A stretch of 64,000 bases of DNA from Salvator merianae (Eukaryota; Chordata; Lepidosauria; Squamata; Teiidae): positions 17,179,470 through 17,243,469 of the forward strand of contig QVOM02000049.1 of assembly GCA_003586115.2 (NCBI GenBank). Direction: 5' to 3'. The notes under the pieces are model-generated. The model saw nothing but the letters and a program-made list of their open reading frames with translations. It made no database searches and had not been told where the DNA came from. Of this stretch, positions 58,100 to 64,000 are shown piece by piece. How positions within the stretch are numbered: the stretch's first letter is position 1; the number at the start of each line of letters is the position of its first letter. A program made the position numbers and the translations under genes.

Positions 58100-58980
58100 A
58101 AATGCAGTAAACAAACAAACAGCATAAATAAGGGCCAATGAGCAGAAGGCAACAATGAATAAGAGGTGATCAGAGTTTAAGACCAAACTGTAACTATCTT
58201 GCCCATTTCTATTGAAACTAATTTTCACTTGTTCACTGCCTAAGTCTGCAGTGTACAATACTGCAGAATTCATGCATATTCAAATACAAATCACAGAGAC
58301 CCATTTGAAATATAGCCAGGAGCATCTAATGGTACGGAGTTCACCAGCACTGCCCTAAAGTACTTATTTGCCTGAAAAGGGTCACATCCAAGGGAGATTT
58401 GCAGCAACAACTTCAAAAGAAGCCGACACAATTGCATGAATGGTGGTGCCAGCTGCTATTGAGTATAACAACTTGTGAATAACGCTGATTCCTATTTGGA
58501 ACGGCAATGGACAGAGTTTGCTGAAATATTAGCTATATTCCGTGGAGCTGTCACTTGCTGGAATAACAACTATCCATTCTAAACAAGGGGCATGCCTGTT
58601 CCAACCTCCAGCATTATTTATTGTATATGCAACAACAATAAGCACTTTATTTAAAATGCTTAGGGAAAAACACTTTTTTTGTTGTTTTTTGTTTTTTGGC
58701 CTTGCTGTTAATCTAAGAAAAGAAATCACATAGTGATCAAAATCTAACTGCAGGGGTGGAAAGAAGGGAGGGGACAACTGGAGACATACAGACTTCTGCA
58801 GTTATTTTTGGGTCCCAGCCATGACTGAATGTATTTAATTAGTTAAATTAGCCAAATTAGTCTGAAGAGGGTAACTCTAGGAGATTTACGGTAATAAAGC
58901 GCAAGTTCCAAAATATGCATTAATATTATTTATAGAGCTGGCTTTGCCATAAGGGAATTTTAAACCTACATTCTAGTTTT
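58100..58980. other. repeat-free block, possible conserved non-coding element
   Basis: No recognisable repeat for almost 900 bp, in contrast to the flanks. Contains CCAGCTGCT and a CATGCATATTCAAATACAA motif. Conservation is only inferred from texture. Confidence 0.25.
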
Positions 58981-59380
58981 CTTAAGGGATAAAAAGTGTT
59001 TAATGCCTATAAAGCAGATATTTCTGCTCTATCGCTATAACTGCTGGTACTTTGTCTTACTGTCATACAAGCATCTCTTAGGAAATTGGGGAGTGGTTCT
59101 CTCCTGCGAGGTTGCATCCACGCCTATAGCAGAAGATGCTCTGAGGAAGCTCCAGAGGTGTGGTGGTCAAATGCTAGAGGCGTCCCTACCATAAGCTACC
59201 CTGAGAAGAACGCTAGAGGGCCTTGAAACACCCTCCACAGCCTACTTCCTCAGAGCAGATTTAACTGTTCTGAGGGTTCCTGCTACCTTCAGTCGCTTTT
59301 TCGGCTGCCCAGGTAGACACATAGTGAAAGCAAGAGCATCTTTTCCAGCAAAGTTCCACTCCCAGGGCCTTTACCAGTGT

Positions 59381-59790
59381 TAATTAATTAATTAACTAAA
59401 GAATTCATATCCTGCCCTTCACCAAAAGGTCCCAGGGCAGGTCACAATAATAAAAAGATAAAATATGTAAAGTATTCTTAAAAGACTTTTAAAATATAAC
59501 CCTCCCTCCCACACTCCCTGGTGGGACAACAACCAGAGGAAGCTAAACATCGAAGGCCTAGGTAATGAGGTATGTTTTAACCAGGTGCCAAAAACCATAA
59601 ACGTAGGTGCCTGGCGAACCTCCACAGGGAGGCTGTTCCAGAGTCTGGGGGCCACCACAGAAAAAGTCCTCTTGCATGTCCCTCCCCCTGGTACCTCTGA
59701 GAGAGGAGGAACTACAAGGAGGCTCTCTCCTTGAGATCTCAATACCCCGGCTGGTCTATATGGGAGAAGGTGCAACTTCAGATAATGGAC
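59381..59790 (-). mobile_element. L2-type LINE 3' end
   Basis: Minus-strand translation includes TFSVVAPRLWNSLPVEVR and then QAPTFMVFGTWLKHTSL, the conserved L2 RT C-terminus. The 3' UTR ends TTGGTGAAGGGCAGGATATG with an ATTA-repeat tail at 59381-59400. The reference copy for the B2-interrupted L2 at 15640-16480. Confidence 0.82.
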
Positions 59791-60482
59791 ACTCCAAAGA
59801 CATTGAGGCAGGGTTGTGCCAACTTTGGCTAAAAATCAGCCAAGTATCAGATACACTTGACTTTTTTTTTTTTTTTAAGCTTTTTGTATACCTAGGATAA
59901 TTACTTTGGTGATTATCTGGCAGCCCTGTGTTGAGGGGCGAGACTCAGACCATTTGGCTGGCACATGCCTCACCAACAGCAGGCAAAAGCATACTTGCCT
60001 CAGCGTGTTCTGTACTGCTTAGGTGGTGGACAGAGCCCGAGTATCATAAGCCATCCATCATCTATACATGTAAAATTCACCAGTAACGAAAATTAAGTGC
60101 ATGAGGATCCAAACCTGCAACTCAGCCTGCCTGAAAACAAATTATACAGCCCCACTTTCCACCTGCAATCATATTTGCAACATTTTCCCTGGAGATAAGT
60201 CTTTGAAAAACATGACAGGCCCAGTTGAAACAGAACAACTGGAAAATCACTCCTGTGCCTGACTGAATCCTTTTACTTTCATTCACGGTGTGTCAGGCGA
60301 ATACTTGTTTCCTGTGAGCTAGCTGTGAGCAGCTACACAGACTGTAGCCTGTAACACCATAACAAGAAATTCACAGGACATGAGCGTGCGCGTGTGTGTA
60401 TATGTGTGTGCTTATGGGAGTAAAAAAACCCAAAGCGTGTCAAGGAAGATTTGGCATAATTGTCAAGCAGCTGAATCATGAA
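59791..60482. other. no gene; T run and GT microsatellite
   Basis: A T run at 59862-59877 and an imperfect GT tract at 60385-60410. Nothing else assignable. Confidence 0.35.
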
Positions 60483-60896
60483 GGGCCTGTCTGATCTTTT
60501 TACCATAGAACAGGATAATGATCCTGTTTTATGGTGGAACAGATCTCGCAGCGTGGTGATTGCCTGTACTGCAAGGCCATAGAACAGACTGGCAGTAGGA
60601 CAGCAGACATCCTGCTGGTATCCTGCACCATGACAGCGGCTGGGAAACTTCTGGTTGTTGCCATAGCAATTGGCAATGCTGTGCAATGGTGCAGCTACAG
60701 CTGTGTTGTGCTGCGCCCCTCTGCACTTGCACCTGGAAATGGGTGCCAATGAAGTGTATGGGGAGCAGTCCAGATGCTCCCAGTATAGCTGTGGGGCACA
60801 ATTTTGTGCTCCATAACAAGTAGCAATCGGGAACAGCTGTAGCACTTGACTAGCGCGTGTTCCTGATGCTCATTATTATCAAGTGTGAAAAGGCCC
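60483..60896 (-). mobile_element. family A transposon copy A11
   Basis: GGGCCTGTCTGATCTTTTTA at the left and CAAGTGTGAAAAGGCCC at the right. Terminal palindrome ACAGGATAATGATCCTGTTT and hairpin at 60789-60816. 414 bp, no clear target duplication. Confidence 0.76.
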
Positions 60897-61323
60897 ACAA
60901 TTTCTACTCCTGCACAACTCTCTAAAGCTAATCTTGCAAACAGGAACAGAATCACTGTAATTCAGGCTTCACAACTGCAACCGTATAAGACTAATTGAGA
61001 AGAATGCCAGAGAAGATGGTATCAGAAACCACCGAAGAGTAAAGAAGTAAAACAGGATTACACTAACTCTGTTCTGTCCTACTAAAGGCCATCTACAAGG
61101 TTGCTCCAAAATCAGCTCCAGAGCCAGAATGGGTGGATGCAAATAGTCCAAAATCACTTTCTGGAATGCCTTCTTCTGCAGAAAGGGGATCTTTGTGGTT
61201 AGGCACTAGTGAGCATCAATTTCTGTTTCCTGGGAAGGCCTTCGAAGGAGTGATCATCATGCTACTTTCCCTTGAAAGGCGGCTGGCACTGTCCTTTTAT
61301 GTAAACTGAACCCTGGACTCCTT

Positions 61324-61637
61324 GGCGCTTTCTGCACAGGACTGGGCTGGTTTGGCCTGGAACAGGCACCAGTTCCTGGCAATTGGAGTTGCCAGCTGGG
61401 GCCTTTTCATCCATGTGAGGACAACTGGTGCACTTCCAGTCCCAGGACTACCTTTAAAAGGTTTACTGGTGGTGCAGGATACGGTCCCATTTTGCTGCCG
61501 TATCCCACTCAACGGTGTAGTCTGATGTGGATAGGCTGCTCCGCTGGCGTGCATGGTCTCAAGTATTCAGCATGTAGACCATTCACACTGCTATGGGCTA
61601 CCTTGGATCAGAATACTGGCCCTGTGCGGAAAGGCCC
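61324..61637. mobile_element. family Q transposon (single copy here)
   Basis: GGCGCTTTCTGCACAGG at the left and CCTGTGCGGAAAGGCCCC at the right, flanked by CTT on both sides (61321-61323, 61638-61640). 314 bp. Internal CAGGATACGGTCCC and GCCGTATCCC form a small palindrome. Confidence 0.68.
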
Positions 61638-61640
61638 CTT

Positions 61641-62353
61641 GTTTGACAGGCAAGCAATAAAAGGCCACATATCTTGCCCATATCCTCAGACTGTATTAGT
61701 AGAAATGGATTCTACATAATTGAGTGAAGAAGCCTGTGTTTGTGCAAATTTTCCATGATTTCTGTGCAAGGCTTGCACTTGCTACCAGTTCAGAGGCTAA
61801 CTCATGCTCCAGTCATGTGAGATTTCAAACTGGAAAGATGAAGAGGAAGGTCTTGTGATCTGAGCCTAACCCTCCTTTTCTTATAACCTCGCAGTATAGT
61901 CACAGTAAGTCTAATGAGACTGAAATTTAGGATAATGGACTTATGAAGGTTCCAGCCTACTGATAGTCATGGAAACAAATGGCATGCAAACGTGAGGCCA
62001 AAGTGGGTTTACATGCATATTTTAAAATAGGATTAAAAATGCACTGGAGACAATATTAAGATGGTATAAAAACAGTGGCTGGTTATGGAACATTGAGTAG
62101 ACAAACCACCATCCACACAGAGAAGCCCACAGTGCAGAAATGCTGCAATAGTAGACAGCCCCTGGATGTCAGATGTTTCTTGTCTAATGAAATATTCCAG
62201 GTGAGTGTCCCTCGCAAATTCAGTGGCAATGCCAGATAGACCTTCCATACCTTCACTACCATGCCGTAGGCATCAGAGCAACAGTGGACATCCAGCCAGC
62301 TCTTTATCCAGAGCTCAGTAAACAAACAAACAAACAAACAGACACAATACTAA
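61641..62353. other. no gene recognised
   Basis: A short (AAAC)n tract at 62319-62341. Nothing else assignable. Confidence 0.35.
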
Positions 62354-62763
62354 GGTTGGCTCCAGATGGCAGGAGGCAAGTGCAGGATCTTCTTTAGATC
62401 CCACAATTGCTTCTGGCTGCCCCTGCCAGATGGCAGGAGGCAATCCCGGGCTCTTTCCTATGTCTGATGGCTCCTTCTGTTATTGTTCCTATTCCAAATA
62501 CCCAGATGTCAGCCAAGCGCCCACCCACTTCCTTGGCTAGCATCTGGATATTTGGAACAGGAACAATAATGCAAGGAACTGGCAGACAGAGATAATCATT
62601 ATTACAGGAACCCCAGCATTGCTGCTGGATTTCACGTAACAGCAATATTTCCAGATATTGCCTTGATATCCTGGGACTATATTGGGAATGCCACAGATAT
62701 ATGTGGCATTACTAATATAGTCCCAGGAGAATTGTGAGTTTTTAACCCATGCCTGGAGGCACC
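62354..62763. mobile_element. family B transposon copy B4
   Basis: GGTTGGCTCCAGATGGCAGG at the left and CATGCCTGGAGGCACC at the right. A strong hairpin (CCTGGGACTATATTGGGAAT with its inverse, 62668-62726). A direct repeat of CAGATGGCAGGAGGCAA occurs near both 62364 and 62428. No matching duplication. Confidence 0.67.
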
Positions 62764-62859
62764 CTGAATTGCACCATTCCAAAGTGAGACAAAGGTTTTT
62801 CCCAGTTAGATTTGCCCATTCTATACCCATTTCAAAACAAAACAAAAGCATTAAAAAGC

Positions 62860-63760
62860 ACGATTTGGCCTCTGTATCCCTCTATAACCCTTGAAGACCT
62901 GGAATCGAGAATCAGTTTAGGCCAAGTCACATTTATTGCCATAAAACTGCCAAGCCCTTTTATAACTGGTGTCTCTTGTCTAATAATTATTCCAGCAGGC
63001 AAAATGCTTTATATTGCTAAATCACCATGTTGTTCAATTAATGTTAATCACGAAACAAGGCACAAACTGACAATCCCTACCTATTATAATTACAGATTCC
63101 ACAGCTCAGCATATGCAAATAAAAGAAAGCAAACCATACTTATTATGACAACATATATTCTAATAGTCAAGAGCAGCAAACATAATTGCAGATAAGGGTG
63201 GATAGCACAATTCTGTAATTAGTACTAGAACTATTATTTCCAAATAATTAAACCATTTTACAGGCCTGAGAGATCCCTTATAGAACATGCTTCGGGCAAT
63301 GAAGATAAAGGCATTCCAAGAACGTTAATACAGTATTCTTATCAGTATTCCTAATGTTTCTTTTTTAGACCACTTTAATGCATTCAGTAAAATAGATAAC
63401 AAGTTGAAATAAAACACAGGGAAAGCTTATTTTCTCGATATATATCACTTATTTTATTTTCCATTTCAGTATGTTGTTTTCCATAGCAACTATCAACACT
63501 TTGGTTTGTACAGATTAAGATATTGGTAACATAATGAAGTACATTGTTAATAAAGAGTTAATAAATGGTTAAAAATGGTTCACAGGAAAGTTATGACGTA
63601 AAGGTATAAATTGTCACAGCTGTTTGTAATCTTGCATGAAAGTGACAAGAAGACGGCAGGTTATGTCAAAAGCTTTTGCTGTGTTCCTTTTAAAATTGTT
63701 ATTTATGTTATTGTTTGTATCATTGTTAATATCATATGACCAACATTATTGCCCACATGG
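62860..63760. promoter_or_regulatory. candidate conserved non-coding element / enhancer
   Basis: About 900 bp of repeat-free AT-rich DNA. It holds an octamer ATGCAAAT (63113-63120), TAATTA homeodomain cores (63216-63221 and others nearby), a CAATTAATGTTAAT cluster and GCAGATAAGG. A 127-codon plus frame (62812-63195) has no protein signature. Function is inferred from motif density only. Confidence 0.32.
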
Positions 63761-63921
63761 AGTGGAGGAACCAGAAACTTTAACCTATATGTTTGTTGTT
63801 GTTGTTGTTGCTCTTTATATAGATACGCTCACAAAAGAAAGTTTGAGCTATTTTTGAAAAAGAAAAATTAGATCTCTGAAATAGTGGTTATCTTACAAAT
63901 CTTTTGGAAAGATGGAACCAA

Positions 63922-64000
63922 GGCTGTTTCCCACTGCCCCCTCCCACTATCCTGGGCCATAATGGGAAGCCCTGGTCCGGGACACACAACCTGTCCGATG
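63922..64000 (+). mobile_element. family G transposon copy G3, cut by window end
   Basis: GGCTGTTTCCCACTGCCC at the left. CTATCCTGGGCCATAATGGG and ACAACCTGTCCGATG follow the start of G1 (CAACCTGTCCGAAGC). The remainder lies beyond the window. Confidence 0.52.

Noticed and set aside
62812..63195. 127-codon frame as an exon
   Set aside because: AT-rich codon make-up and no recognised motif; a non-coding regulatory block is the better reading.
1..64000. CRISPR arrays, operons or bacterial contamination
   Set aside because: No regularly spaced direct repeats and no dense coding; repeat content is vertebrate throughout.

Overview
The window looks like squamate reptile (lizard-type) nuclear DNA. 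It holds no prokaryotic-style genes, CRISPR array, rRNA or intact protein gene. The squamate call rests on the repeats: a Bov-B (RTE) LINE 3' end, tRNA-headed SINEs with a Bov-B tail (the Sauria SINE design), CR1 and L2 3' fragments, an L2/MIR-tailed tRNA SINE, and many short non-autonomous DNA transposons. I cannot name the species.

The only supportable gene signal is at the left edge. A CpG-rich block contains a candidate first coding exon on the minus strand (906 to 654) with a consensus splice donor and a CCAAT pair about 200 bp upstream of its ATG. The rest of that gene would lie left of the window, so everything to its right would be upstream intergenic DNA, unless a weak candidate 5' exon near 36.3 kb belongs to an alternative promoter.

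The rest is repeat-rich DNA. Most striking are non-autonomous transposons in three terminal-repeat classes: GGGCCTTTCTGCACTT-like (families A, E, F, G, H, M, O, P, Q), GGCTGCTTCCAGACA-like (B, C) and GGCTGCATCCACATA-like (I, J). Where target duplications can be read they are 3 bp (TTA, TCA, TAT, ATA, AAA, TTT, CTT, TCT), which fits PIF/Harbinger-type mobilisation. A separate hAT group has clean 8-bp duplications (2281-2547 and family K). Family letters are mine, defined by comparing copies inside the window. No transposase reading frame was seen.

Nested insertions give an internal chronology: hAT in H1, E1 in F1, A3 in M1, A8 in H2, and B2 in an L2 LINE. Family A carries a central hairpin whose two arms change together between copies. 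The stretches between repeats are mostly unremarkable AT-rich DNA. The blocks at 58.1-59.0 kb and 62.86-63.76 kb are free of recognisable repeats and look like candidate conserved non-coding elements.
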